Source of the DNA: Puccinellia tenuiflora
Lineage: Eukaryota > Streptophyta > Magnoliopsida > Poales > Poaceae
Direction of reading: 5' to 3'
Assembly: GCA_012064385.1 (NCBI GenBank)
Contig: QRDG01000025.1
Coordinates: 450,392 to 514,391, forward strand
Length of the DNA stretch: 64,000 nucleotides
Shown here: positions 1 through 9,732 of the stretch, piece by piece
How positions within the stretch are numbered: position 1 is the first letter of the stretch
How the letters are laid out: every line of letters starts with the position of its first letter
Program-made: the position numbers and the translations under genes
Notes under the pieces: generated by a model
Told to the model about the DNA's origin: nothing
Database searches by the model: none
What the model saw: only the letters and a program-made list of their open reading frames with translations

Positions 1-2588
1 TCCTTTTCCAAGTTCCACAATTCATGAATTTGATAAGAATGATGATGCCTTTGATCCCGAAAAAACTTGATATTTGCTAAAAGGCGTTAAAGAAAAGCGC
101 TTGTTGGGAGGCAACCCATCTTTTATTTTCAGTTTGCTTTTTATTTTCTTGAGTCATGAAGTTATTACCTCTGTAACAACTTCATTGTATATTTTTCTTT
201 TGGTTTTTTGTGCCAAGTTTAGCCTCTAATGCATTGAAAGTGCGAGGTATTGTGTTGCTATCCAAAAATAGATTATGTACGCCTGTTACACGAAAATCCT
301 AAAATCACTAGAATTTTATCTTTTTCTGATAAGTTTTTACATCAAGACTGATGCTTTTATATATCTTTCGTTAGTTTTAAGTTTTTTGATTTGAGCTGCA
401 GAAGTGCCCCGAAAAATTCGATTTTCACAGAGTATTCAGATTTTGACAGATTCTGCTTTTATTTTGCATTTGTCTCTTTACCATCGTCATATGTGATACT
501 CTAGGGGTAGAGTGCCACATTGAGGCTTAGTAAACAGTAGCTAATGTTTAATGAAGTTGGTTTGCAATTTTTCATGAGTTGAACACATGTGCATTTTAAT
601 TTATGAGCACTAACCCTCTAATCAAATTATGAGAAGTTTTGTGTGAAGGGAGTTTTTAAGTTCCAAAGGAGAGGAATATGAAGAAATCGAGGATGGATCA
701 AAGCTCAAGCTTGGGGATTCCCCCATGGAACCCCCTCTGAATATCAAGAACTATCAAGAGTCAAATCTTGGGGATGCCCAAGGCATCCCCTCATCTTCAT
801 CGACCATCATAAGGTCGTCTTCGTTGAACTTCGTTTTTATCACTTTACATATTATGCGCTATGCTTGGAGCGTCTTTTTACTTTCAGTTTTGTTTGTTTG
901 TTTGCTGGTCATATCTTTGTTGGATCCTAGCTTTATTTGTGTGGGAGAGGGACACGCTCCGCTTTTTCGTTTGAATACTCCTTTGCTTCGCTTATATCTT
1001 TTTGAGTATTCTTAGCTACTGTCTGTTTTCTAGTAAGCTCTCACTTTTAGCTTTTATCTTGTTTAGAGCTACTAGTTGTTAAGTTAAACTCTCTTGTTCT
1101 TCACTTATACTTGTTGGAGAGTTGTTGTTGAAAAATTGCTGAATTGTCAATGCGACAAAATGTTGTTTGTGTGATGATAGAATAAAATGAAAAGCCTGCA
1201 TAGTTTTGTAGATCATGGTGTGGATACTTGATGCTTCTCAATTGTTTTGAGATGTTAAGTTGAATGCTTAAACTTGCTGGTTATTTGAGTGGATTTGATT
1301 AGTAAAGAAATATGGTTGAAAGCTTGAAATTGTGTGGTTTTTCACAGTTGTTAATTCATAGTGCTAATCTTTCCATCAAAAGAATTGTTTGGTCAACAAG
1401 GGAGACGGTGTAGAGTTTTTATGGTTATGACCGGTAAATGTCTTATGTCGTTCTGTTACCGGTTATTGTTAGATGTTTGCTTCAAACACCTTTTTTTTGC
1501 TAAGCCTAAAAATTCGTACTGAGTGTATGGTTCACTCGTGCATCCAATCCCCAAAGCCAAACTTTCTTGCCAGCTGAGTCCACTATATCTACCTATGCAT
1601 GGTATTTCCTACCATTCCAAGTAAATTTGTCATGTGATACCTTTAAAAATTCAAAATACTTCTTCTTTGTGCCTCTGTTTTTAAGCTCATGAGGGAGCAG
1701 TAGAGAGCTGGATATAACTTGTGACAAGCGAGGTCATTTCCCCCCTTTCACCCGGTGTTGATGGATTACGTCTTCACTTGAATCAAACCGAGAGCAGCTT
1801 AAGCAAAATATAAATATAACTCACAATTCTCCTCCGCGCAATGCAAATCTGAGAAATCAGCCCAAACATTGGACATTGGTGAAACCAAGGAGAAAGAAGA
1901 GCGTACTCGCTCTTCTAAGAACCAGCTGCTCTCACAAGTCTAAAAACCTTGCTTGTCATGAGGGACTAGATAGTTTCTCTGTTGTGAAGTCGTTGACGAA
2001 AGCATGCATACCTCAAAATCATTTTACTTCTGTTTTAAAAACCAAAAAGCTCTAGCACATGACTATTCACTGCTTCCCTCTGCGAAGGGCCTTTCTTTTA
2101 CTTTTAATGTTGATTCAGTTTTCCCTTTTTCCTTCTATCTCCACAAAGCAAACATCTAGCATTGACCCTGGGTATCGTTGAGCATATTACATTATCAAGA
2201 TTAAACATGAATCTTTATATTGACTTTATCTATAAGATAAGCCGTTGGAAGTTGAAGCTCTTTGCTAATGCTTACATCTTCCTTTGTGTTGATTCTCAAA
2301 CACTTTTGTCATGGAATTATAATCCTTGTGAATTAGTCAAATATGTTGATCACATTGTTTTCATGTCTTTGACATACTATTTATGAAAGGTTTTGCTTGG
2401 ATGATTCAACTTGTTTATTCATTGCTTTCTTTCTATCAATTATAGACAATTGTTTTGTATCTCTTCATTAACATCCTTTGATTTGCATCACTATCTTGAT
2501 CAAGAATGTGTTGGTCGCATGTCTCATCAAAAATTATTTGTTAGCACTTACCTACTCGAGGACGAGTAGGAGTTAAGCTTGGGGATGC
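1..2588 (+). mobile_element. 3' internal domain of LTR retrotransposon A, non-coding
   Basis: AT-rich sequence with no ORF longer than about 100 codons and no polymerase motif. It leads directly into an LTR that begins TGATACGTCTC at 2589, preceded by a purine-rich AGCTTGGGGATGC (2576-2588) that would serve as the polypurine tract. This orientation makes it the 3' non-coding internal part of a plus-strand element whose 5' part lies outside the window. The long untranslated 3' segment, including the 'CGTTGGGAGGCAACCC' type motif near 95-120, is a style I associate with Triticeae gypsy elements; that family statement is recognition from memory. The small ORFs here (725-1015, 2162-2386) have no recognisable domain and I do not call them genes. 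Confidence 0.7.
2551..2588 (+). other. PPT and upstream hairpin of element A
   Basis: A perfect 8-bp stem, CCTACTCG-AGGA-CGAGTAGG, occupies 2551-2570. It is followed 18 nt later by the LTR start at 2589, and the purine-rich AGCTTGGGGATGC (2576-2588) in between is the likely plus-strand primer. Two other elements in the window have an equivalent hairpin at the same spacing. Confidence 0.6.
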
Positions 2589-3419
2589 TGATACGTCTCA
2601 AACGTATCTATAATTTTTGAGTGATCCATGCTAGTTTTGTGATATTGTCACATGTTTTTACTGTCATTTATATCATTTTTATGCATATTGTCGAACTAAC
2701 CTATTGTCGAAATTTACTTCTGGAAATATTCTCGGAATTGGATGAAAATTTACGGGGAATTTTTATTTGCCACGACGAAGTACCAGTCCGAAGGAGAGCC
2801 AGAGGGGAGGCCCACAGGGCAGAGGCGCCCCCTGCCGCGGCCTGGGGGTCACCCGCGGGTGGGGCCCGCCCCTGCCCGTGGGACCTCACCTCGGCCCCCT
2901 CCGACGCCTATAAATTTCCTTTTACCCTAAAAACGTCGAGGCGGCCATTATTTTCCAGAAACTCGACCCCGACGCGCCGTCACCGAAAACCCTAGTTCGG
3001 GGTCCAATCTGAAGCTGATCCCGGCACTCTGCCGGAGGGGAGATCGATCCCGGAGTAGTCTCACCTTGGACTACGGGTCCATGGCAGTAGCTAGTTGGTA
3101 GTCTCTCTCTCTTGTGCTTCATGTCTTATGATCTTGTGAGCTGCCTAACATGATCAAGATCGATTATTGTAATGCTATGTGATGTGTTTGCTGGGATCCG
3201 ATGGATTATGAAGTTATGTTCAGATTGTGCATGATTCTTATATGAGTAATTTATGTTCTTGCATGCTCTCCGATGTGCGTAGTTACTTTGGCCAAGTGAT
3301 TGTGTGTATCTCCAAGAGACGGTATTTATGCTAGATAGTGGGTTTATGCCCCCTTTTGTTCCTGGGCACGAGTGATAGAAACTTCTAAGGGCGAGGATGT
3401 GCTGTTGCTACTAAGGGTA
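2589..3419 (+). repeat. 3' LTR of element A, left part
   Basis: Begins TGATACGTCTC directly after the PPT. It contains a TATA-like TATAAATT at 2909-2916 and a GC-rich segment before it. It is broken at 3420 by the insertion of a complete LTR element that duplicated GGGTA (3415-3419 and 9728-9732). The LTR resumes at 9733. Segments around 3050-3250 match, in reverse complement, the element B LTR near 27150-27310, so A and B are related families. Confidence 0.8.
2909..2916 (+). promoter_or_regulatory. TATA box of element A LTR
   Basis: TATAAATT downstream of a GC-rich block inside the LTR, the expected place for the U3/R core promoter. Assignment rests on motif and position only. Confidence 0.5.
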
Positions 3420-3710
3420 TGATGTAGCCCAACCCACGTCCATCACAAGGACAAACCATCCGACACATGCCAAGTCACCATGGGCGTCAAAGGTGAACTC
3501 TTTCCTCTTCGAGATCTCATTTCCTACCCTTTGGAATGGTATGCTACTTGAGCATCCGCCCCTTTGCATTGCTAGGTTTGACACGATGGATACGAAGCCG
3601 ATGGGAGGTGCCGAGGAAGCCCAAGAGTTGATTTCATCCAAGGCATACGCGTGGATGAGGAGAAGGAAGCGTCATGGACAAGGAGAGGAAGAAGGAGGCG
3701 AAATCAGGCA

Positions 3711-3906
3711 GGCCGGCCTCCAGCCCGGCCTAGGCCGGCCCCCAGGCCGGCACCCCACCAGAGCCGGCCGGCCTCCCAGCCGGCCTAGGCCGGCCCCCAG
3801 GCCGGCACCCAACCAGACGACGCCGGCCTCCAGGCCGGCCCAGGCCGGCCACCAGGCCGGGCCCCCTACAGACGCCACCGGCCTCCAGGCCGGCCCCCAG
3901 GCCGGA
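3711..3906. repeat. GGCCGG-rich tandem array in 5' LTR
   Basis: About 196 bp of irregular units built on CCGGCC, such as 'GGCCGGCCCCCAGGCCGGCACC', interrupted by short CAGA or CCAGAC spacers. It is extremely GC-rich and dense in CCGG. It ends about 33 bp before the LTR TATA box. The 3' LTR copy (9036-9274) is longer by one 43-bp unit, showing unit-level expansion or contraction since insertion. Confidence 0.85.
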
Positions 3907-3938
3907 CCCCCACCTTTCAGCTCCTTTTGTACTAAGAC

Positions 3939-3947
3939 TATAAATAG
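3939..3947 (+). promoter_or_regulatory. TATA box of 5' LTR
   Basis: TATAAATAG just after the CCGG array; the identical motif is at 9307-9315 in the 3' LTR. Transcription is expected to start roughly 30 bp downstream. Confidence 0.65.
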
Positions 3948-4361
3948 CTTTCCCCCTTTTCCATTTGAGGTAGAGAAGAATGAACTAGAGTTGAGCGTTG
4001 CTCCTTCCCGTGATGGGTTCCTCCGAGGAGGATGATGAATCTCTTGTTGTAGCTACTCTTTCACTTAGGTGTCTCCAGTAGTGCAAACCAATCTTTCGCT
4101 GCGGTGATTCTATTGGATCGGTGGACCGGTCGGTAAGAGAAATCGGTTTCATTAAGCGTGTTGTTGACTTGGGTTTTGGGATCCGGAGGCTGCTCCGTTG
4201 GGGGTTTGTTGCCGGGTGATTCTCCCTCGTAGGCTTCGCGAGTTATCCCCCACGAATTTGCCCTTTTCCCCTCGTGTTCTTCGTTTCCACCTCCGTGTTC
4301 TTCGTGTTCATCCTCTTTTCCCCTCAAATCCGTGAAGATCGGGCCAACCCTCTACAACATA

Positions 4362-4373
4362 TGGTATCAGAGC
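4362..4373 (+). other. Primer-binding site (initiator Met tRNA)
   Basis: TGGTATCAGAGC, the classic complement of the 3' end of plant initiator-Met tRNA, lying 2 nt after the 5' LTR end at 4359. Confidence 0.9.
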
Positions 4374-5727
4374 AAGGGTTGCCACGGATTTGCCTTTGTT
4401 TCCACCCCCATATCCACAAAATTTTTCTTTGATTTTGCTAATTTCGAAAATTTCCACCAAAAATAGCCCCAAATTGCTTTTGGATCGATCTGAGATTCTT
4501 GTGAGTTTTGGTAGGTTTTGATCCGTGGATCCATTGCTATACTTGTTGATCTACCTCCCTTTGCGTTCCCATGGCCAAATTCCTTTGATTTCCCCTCCGA
4601 TTTGGTGTTTTTCGGGCCGTTTTCCGCCCAAAATCGCCCATTTTCGCGTCCCGGAAAGGTAGTGTCGGCCGGCCTCTAGCCCGGCCTAGGATGGCCTCTA
4701 GGCCGGACCCCCGGCAGAAGCCGCCGGCCTCCAGCCCGGCCTAGGCCGGCCCCCAGGCCGGTTCCCCTGCTGAAATTTTGTTTTGGCCATAACTTTTCAC
4801 TCCGGACTCCGTTTTTGGTGATTTTCGTCTCTAATCGAAGCTATGGAAAAGATATACATCACCACGGCGGTTGATCCATCATATATTGACACCATATTTC
4901 GTGATCAAGGAAGAGGCATTCCACTCCACGGGTGAAGATTGTCGACGGAAGGTATAACATCCCCAATTCTTCTCCCACCTTGCATCACTTGTTAGCCAAG
5001 CCATTTGTGCCTATCTTACCTATTGAGACTAGCTCATCTATGATTGCTTGGGCTTTGCACACTTGATACCTCGTAGTATTCCGAGCAACCCTTGTATGCG
5101 CTAGTTCATATAGTTGTTGTTGGCAAGCAAAGTGAGAGGCAAAATAGAAAAAGAGAGTAAGAGGCCAAAAGAGAATAGAAAAAGAATCAAAAGAGAGCAA
5201 ATAAAAAGAAAGAGCCTCAATGCCATATCTCTTGTAGGTCGCGCTAGCTCGATGAAAAATTTGTAGGTGTGGTATCTTTGTGTAAATCTTGTAGCCCACC
5301 AATAAATTGCAATCGAGTTGGTTTCTCTTATACTTGTGCGACTTGAGCTTTAGTCTTCGCTAGGTCCATAACTAGCTCATTTTTGGTTGCACAAGTCCCA
5401 CTTATCAAAGCGTGTGTTTCTATGTGCTTCACTCCTATCTTTTGAGATCGACTTGTATTTGCTTTGTGGTCATCGTGGTTCTCTACTTGCCCTTACAATA
5501 TCTTGGTTTCCGGTTGTTCCATTTTCTTTCCACAATTCATACCTATCCACTCATAAGCCATGTGTGTTTTGGAGTTGCGTTTGGATCTTTGAAATTCAAG
5601 TCACCCGCATTCTTGTGTATCGGTTTCTCTTGGCATGGTCCACTAGTTCCAATACTATCTACTAGGTGAGGTTGGTTTCTTAGTTCCTTCCACTCCACAT
5701 ATATATACACTTGTCTTGTGATTGACC
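4374..5727 (+). other. Leader of orphan-ORF element
   Basis: About 1.35 kb between the PBS and the ORF start with no recognisable coding sequence. It holds a third GGCCGG-rich array at 4667-4761, similar to the LTR arrays. Around 5110-5230 an AG-rich tract, with repeats of the AGAGAGTAAGAGG type, stands out. The rest shows no recognisable structure. Confidence 0.7.
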
Positions 5728-8700
5728 ATGTCTAGTGAGAGCGGAGCATCCTATGGAGGCCATGATGATGAGAACATGATGAGCGACAATGACTACGGCG
5801 CGCCAAGCATGGATGACATCATGAGCGATAATGACTACGGCGCCCCAGGCATGGATGATATGGTGGACCTCGACATCGCCGACACCTCCACAAGCATGGA
5901 CTACATGGCGGAGCACCACCACTACTACGACTATGACACCGCAACCGTCCACGACATGGCGAGCTACACCGACTTCGAGCCCTCAAGCATCAACGTCATG
6001 GCGGACCACTACAACGACTACAACTCCAATGATGTGGCGGGACCCTACATGGACTACGACTCCTCAAGGCACGTCAAGGATCTGCCACGCGCTACACATC
6101 ATGTGGACGACGACACCGACGATGAGTACCCACCTCGGCGATCCTCAAGACCAAGAACTCAAGAGCGCCACCGCCGTCAAGAACCTACAAGCTCAAGGAG
6201 ACGGAGCTCAAGGCATCTTCGCCTAGAGGACAAGGAGACACGCCCTCCTCCTCGACGTCAAGCTACTTCGCCCTCAAGACGGCGGCCAACGCAAAGTGCC
6301 TATGCACATGAGTCTTCGTCAAGGAACACCAAGGATCTTCATCGGCGTACGTCTACTCATGATCATCATCGACGCCACTATGAGGACTCAAGCTACTCAA
6401 GGCCACGCCATCACGCATCTACATCAACTTCCAAGATGGCGGCAAGTACACATCATATGGAGTCTCCTCCGCGTGCCACAACCAAAAGGGCTTCCAAGCA
6501 TAGATCAAGCTACACGAAGAAATGGGACGAACTCAAGGCCGACCTCGCCGAGTGGAAGACCAAGCGCGACACCGACAATGCCAACTTCGAGCAAGCCAAG
6601 CTCAAGGCCGACGCCAATTGCGACAAGCTCCTGGCCGACCTCAAGACCTTCCGCGAGGAGTTCGTTGCCGGGTTATCCAAGTTCTTCAAGCCCTCACATG
6701 ACTCTTCACCGAGCTTATTGTCGACTCCACTACAAGATGGTGACCATGAAGACAGCGAGAAGACGGTCGAGCATGGGATTTTCCCTTCGACCAAGGAGGC
6801 GAGCATGGAGGATGCTTCCACTATGGATGTCGAGTCAAGTGGAGATGCCGAGCATGGGATGTTCCCTTCGGCAAAGGAGTCGAGTGATGATGCCCACACT
6901 ACGGCATTCACCTTTGGAGGCGAAAAGGTTGAGGAGGTTGAGCATGGGAGTTTCCCTTCAACCAAGGTGGCGATTGGAGTTGAGCATACCGAGCCTATCC
7001 CTATGTGCTTGAATGATGAGATGGTACCAATCCCATGTGAGAATGAGAGCCACCTAGCCCACTTGAGTGAGAGTGCAAGTGAGTTGAGTGCCTCCACCAT
7101 ATGCGAGATTGAGTGCTTACATTTTGAGGGAATGAGGGATACACCACTTGAGTTGGGAGAGGTAGTTGATAGGTCAAGTGAGGACATTTCGATTTCTAAC
7201 AACTTACCCTCTACCTCTAGTGTTTTCTCTCATGTTCTACTAGGTTCCATGGATGATGAGACGCCAAGCTTCGCCATGATGGTGCCTCTTATGGAGAAGA
7301 TGTACATGGAGGATGAAGACGATGCCACCCCATGCTTACATGAAGATGTACAAGTCGGCTACATGGACGCCGCTACCTCTACCACAACACCTACTTCTCT
7401 TGAGCGGGACTACAAAGGTACGCATATGGGTGTTGATGATGCCATGATCCCACTAGTGGACATGATGACTTGTGATTGCTTGCATGCTATGGATGATCCT
7501 TTTGATGCCACATATGCTTCTTTCATATTCCCATGTGATACCTTGTCCAAAACCAATGTTGATCATGTGGAATTACCTAATTGTGATGATCTTTCCATAC
7601 CCATGCCTTGCTATGAATCTTTCCAATTTTCTCGCATTGTTGCATCCAAGAAGTTGAACAATTTCTCTTTCCAATGCTTGGATTGCAATAATGTTGATAT
7701 GATGTCTTATGAGAATGCCCCCATAGCTTTCTCAAAATTTGGAGATTCTTCCTTTTGCCATGTTGAGACTTTACCCTTCCTTTTGCATATTGACCACTCA
7801 CATATGTCATACATTCCTTTTGATATTGGTGTGTTTGATGATGTGCAAATGGATAGATGTGTCATAATGGATGATGCATTCATGTACCATGCACACAATT
7901 TCTTTTTATGGAATTTCGTGTGTAATGGCTCACGCTTCATAATGTCAACTTCAACTGAACATGAGTTGACAAAAAGAGCTCTTGAGAGCGTTTACCATGA
8001 GAGTTGTGGCTCCGACCAACCTCTATTTCCTTGTCCATGTTTTGCATCGAACAAATTGAACAATTGCTCTTTCCTTTGGTTCGCGTGCAAACATGTGAGT
8101 GCTTTGGTTTTCCTTTGTGACATTCATGCTCCCTCGATCTTCCTTGTAGATGATTTATGTGTTGCTGCAAACTTGATGAGCAATTTCTCTTTCCTTATGT
8201 TTGTTGGTCACCATAATGATATTTTGAGCATGTCTTGTCATGAGGCCTTGGGATGTTATCTTCTTGGTGTTGCAACAAAATTGATGAACACTTGCTCCTC
8301 TCTTTGCTTTATTTGCACCCATGATGGCGATGATAAGAGCCTCTCTCACCTTGTGTGGTTCACAAACCTCTCTTTCCGATGCTTTCAATGCAATGAACAT
8401 CATATGGTTCAAAATGAGATAGCTTTCTTAGCCTTCTCAAATTCTCTTGGAGATTTGGTGTTCCCAAATTTTGAGGATGTTTGGACGAGTTGTTTGTACT
8501 TTGACCTTGCATTTGTATTCCATTCCATATATTTGTGTTGTGCTAATGGTGTTATGAACAAATTTGGACATATCATCAATGATGTGCTCCTCTATCATGC
8601 ACACACATATTTTGCTTGGTCTTTGGTGCGTATAGGTATCAATAGCGGCATGGTGACTTCCACTTCAACGTCGAGACATCTATCTCCTTCACTTGATGAG

Positions 8701-9303
8701 GACGTGCTAGCGTCGTGGACGACGCTTTTCGAAGGAGGGGGAGATGATGTAGCCCAACCCACGTCCATCACAAGGACAAACCATCCGACACATGCCAAGT
8801 CACCATGGGCGTCAAAGGTGAACTCTTTCCTCTTCGAGATCTCATTTCCTACCCTTTGGAATGGTATGCTACTTGAGCATCTGCCCCTTTGCATTGCTAG
8901 GTTTGACACAATGGATACGAAGCCGATGGGAGGTGCCGAGGAAGCCCAAGAGTTGATTTCATCCAAGGCGTACACGTGGATGAGGAGAAGGAAGCGTCAT
9001 GGACAAGGAGAGGAAGAAGGAGGCGAAATCAGGCAGGCCGGCCTCCAGCCCGGCCTAGGCCGGCCCCCAGGCCGGCACCCCACCAGAGCCGGCCGGCCTC
9101 CCAGCCGGCCTAGGCCGGCCCCCAGGCCGGCACCCAACCAGAGCCGGCCGGCCTCCCAGCCGGCCCAGGCCAGCCCCCAGGCCGGCACCCCTCCAGACGA
9201 CGCCGGCCTCCAGGCCGGCCCAGGCCGGCCACCAGGCCGGGCCCCCTACAGACGCCACCGGCCTCTAGGCCGGACCCCCACCTTTCAGCTCCTTTTGTAC
9301 TAA
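5728..9303 (+). CDS. Orphan ORF of non-autonomous retroelement, about 1,191 aa
   Basis: An uninterrupted ORF from ATG at 5728 (context GACCATGTC). I recognise no domain. Visible architecture: residues 1-110 are acidic and rich in Met, Asp and Tyr, with a duplicated MSDNDYGAP motif; about 110-235 is Arg/Ser/His-rich and basic; about 255-320 is a charged predicted coiled coil (KKWDELKADLAEWKTKRDTD region); about 330-430 carries three EHGxFPSxK motifs; about 600-950 is Cys/Phe/His-rich with a repeated K-L-x-N-x-x-S-F-x-x-x-x-C theme. There is no zinc knuckle, protease, RT or integrase. The frame stays open across the PPT into the 3' LTR, so the last roughly 186 residues are LTR-encoded, including a Pro/Arg/Ala/Gly repeat from the GGCCGG array. 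It stops 3 nt before the LTR TATA box. Composition suggests a gag-like structural role, but this is inference. Confidence 0.75.
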   Translation: MSSESGASYGGHDDENMMSDNDYGAPSMDDIMSDNDYGAPGMDDMVDLDIADTSTSMDYMAEHHHYYDYDTATVHDMASYTDFEPSSINVMADHYNDYNSNDVAGPYMDYDSSRHVKDLPRATHHVDDDTDDEYPPRRSSRPRTQERHRRQEPTSSRRRSSRHLRLEDKETRPPPRRQATSPSRRRPTQSAYAHESSSRNTKDLHRRTSTHDHHRRHYEDSSYSRPRHHASTSTSKMAASTHHMESPPRATTKRASKHRSSYTKKWDELKADLAEWKTKRDTDNANFEQAKLKADANCDKLLADLKTFREEFVAGLSKFFKPSHDSSPSLLSTPLQDGDHEDSEKTVEHGIFPSTKEASMEDASTMDVESSGDAEHGMFPSAKESSDDAHTTAFTFGGEKVEEVEHGSFPSTKVAIGVEHTEPIPMCLNDEMVPIPCENESHLAHLSESASELSASTICEIECLHFEGMRDTPLELGEVVDRSSEDISISNNLPSTSSVFSHVLLGSMDDETPSFAMMVPLMEKMYMEDEDDATPCLHEDVQVGYMDAATSTTTPTSLERDYKGTHMGVDDAMIPLVDMMTCDCLHAMDDPFDATYASFIFPCDTLSKTNVDHVELPNCDDLSIPMPCYESFQFSRIVASKKLNNFSFQCLDCNNVDMMSYENAPIAFSKFGDSSFCHVETLPFLLHIDHSHMSYIPFDIGVFDDVQMDRCVIMDDAFMYHAHNFFLWNFVCNGSRFIMSTSTEHELTKRALESVYHESCGSDQPLFPCPCFASNKLNNCSFLWFACKHVSALVFLCDIHAPSIFLVDDLCVAANLMSNFSFLMFVGHHNDILSMSCHEALGCYLLGVATKLMNTCSSLCFICTHDGDDKSLSHLVWFTNLSFRCFQCNEHHMVQNEIAFLAFSNSLGDLVFPNFEDVWTSCLYFDLAFVFHSIYLCCANGVMNKFGHIINDVLLYHAHTYFAWSLVRIGINSGMVTSTSTSRHLSPSLDEDVLASWTTLFEGGGDDVAQPTSITRTNHPTHAKSPWASKVNSFLFEISFPTLWNGMLLEHLPLCIARFDTMDTKPMGGAEEAQELISSKAYTWMRRRKRHGQGEEEGGEIRQAGLQPGLGRPPGRHPTRAGRPPSRPRPAPRPAPNQSRPASQPAQASPQAGTPPDDAGLQAGPGRPPGRAPYRRHRPLGRTPTFQLLLY
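8709..8744 (+). other. PPT and upstream hairpin of orphan-ORF element
   Basis: A perfect stem AGCGTCG-TGGA-CGACGCT lies at 8710-8726 (A8709/T8726 extend the pairing when a 2-nt loop is drawn). It ends exactly 18 nt before the 3' LTR at 8745. The purine tract GAAGGAGGGGGAGA (8731-8744) lies between them. All of this is inside the long ORF. Confidence 0.75.
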
Positions 9304-9727
9304 GACTATAAATAGCTTTCCCCCTTTTCCATTTGAGGTAGAGAAGAATGAACTAGAGTTGAGCGTTCCTCCTTCCCGTGATGGGTTCCTCCGAGGAGGA
9401 TGATGAATCTCTTGTTGTAGCTACTCTTTCACTTAGGTGTCTCTAGTAGTGCAAACCAATCTTTCGCTGCGGTGATTCTATTGGATCGGTGGACCGGCTG
9501 GTAAGAGAAATCGGTTTCATTAAGCGTGTTGTTGACTTGGGTTTTGGGATCCGGAGGCTGCTCCGCTGGGGGTTTGTTGCTGGGTGATTCTCCCTCGTAG
9601 GCTTCGCGAGTTATCCCCCACGAATTTGCCCTTTTCCCCTCGTGTTCTTCGTTTCCACCTCCGTGTTCTTCGTGTTCATCCTCTTTTCCCCTCAAATTCG
9701 TGAAGATCGGGCCAACCCTCTACATCA
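8745..9727 (+). repeat. 3' LTR of orphan-ORF element
   Basis: The 983-bp partner of 3420-4359. It contains the GGCCGG array at 9036-9274 and TATAAATAG at 9307-9315, and ends CTCTACATCA before the TSD GGGTA. The orphan ORF occupies its first 559 bp. Confidence 0.92.
9036..9274. repeat. GGCCGG-rich tandem array in 3' LTR
   Basis: The counterpart of 3711-3906 with one additional 43-bp unit. Because 43 is not a multiple of three, the extra unit changes the reading frame downstream. In the 3' LTR the orphan ORF therefore stops at 9303, while the matching frame in the 5' LTR runs to 4035. Confidence 0.85.
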
Positions 9728-9732
9728 GGGTA

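Larger units (their letters stand above)
3420..4359 (+). repeat. 5' LTR of orphan-ORF element
   Basis: The 940-bp direct repeat of 8745-9727. It contains a GGCCGG-rich array (3711-3906), a TATA box (TATAAATAG, 3939-3947) about 33 bp further on, and the terminal CA just before the PBS. Its GGCCGG array lacks one 43-bp unit relative to the 3' LTR. Confidence 0.92.
3420..9727 (+). mobile_element. Complete non-autonomous LTR retrotransposon with one orphan ORF
   Basis: A complete 6,308-bp element bounded by a perfect 5-bp TSD, GGGTA, at 3415-3419 and 9728-9732. The LTRs are 3420-4359 (940 bp) and 8745-9727 (983 bp), starting TGATGTAG and ending in CA. A PBS matching initiator-Met tRNA (TGGTATCAGAGC) is at 4362-4373, and a polypurine tract GAAGGAGGGGGAGA ends at 8744. 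The interior encodes a single long ORF (5728-9303) with no protease, integrase, RT or RNase H. By eye the LTRs differ by about a dozen substitutions plus one 43-bp repeat-unit indel, so the insertion is young, on the order of half a million years at the usual grass LTR rate (my rough estimate). It sits inside the 3' LTR of element A. It must use another element's enzymes. The PPT hairpin suggests gypsy affinity; the PBS type occurs in both superfamilies. Confidence 0.92.

Noticed and set aside
1300..2400. Host gene in the 1-2588 segment
   Set aside because: Only short ORFs with no splice-consistent structure; the position before a PPT and LTR explains it as element interior.
3672..3878. Minus-strand ORFs through the GGCCGG arrays (also 8997-9258)
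   Set aside because: GC-rich repeat with few stop codons in any frame; translation is Gly/Arg/Pro/Ala repeat and the frame depends on repeat-unit number.
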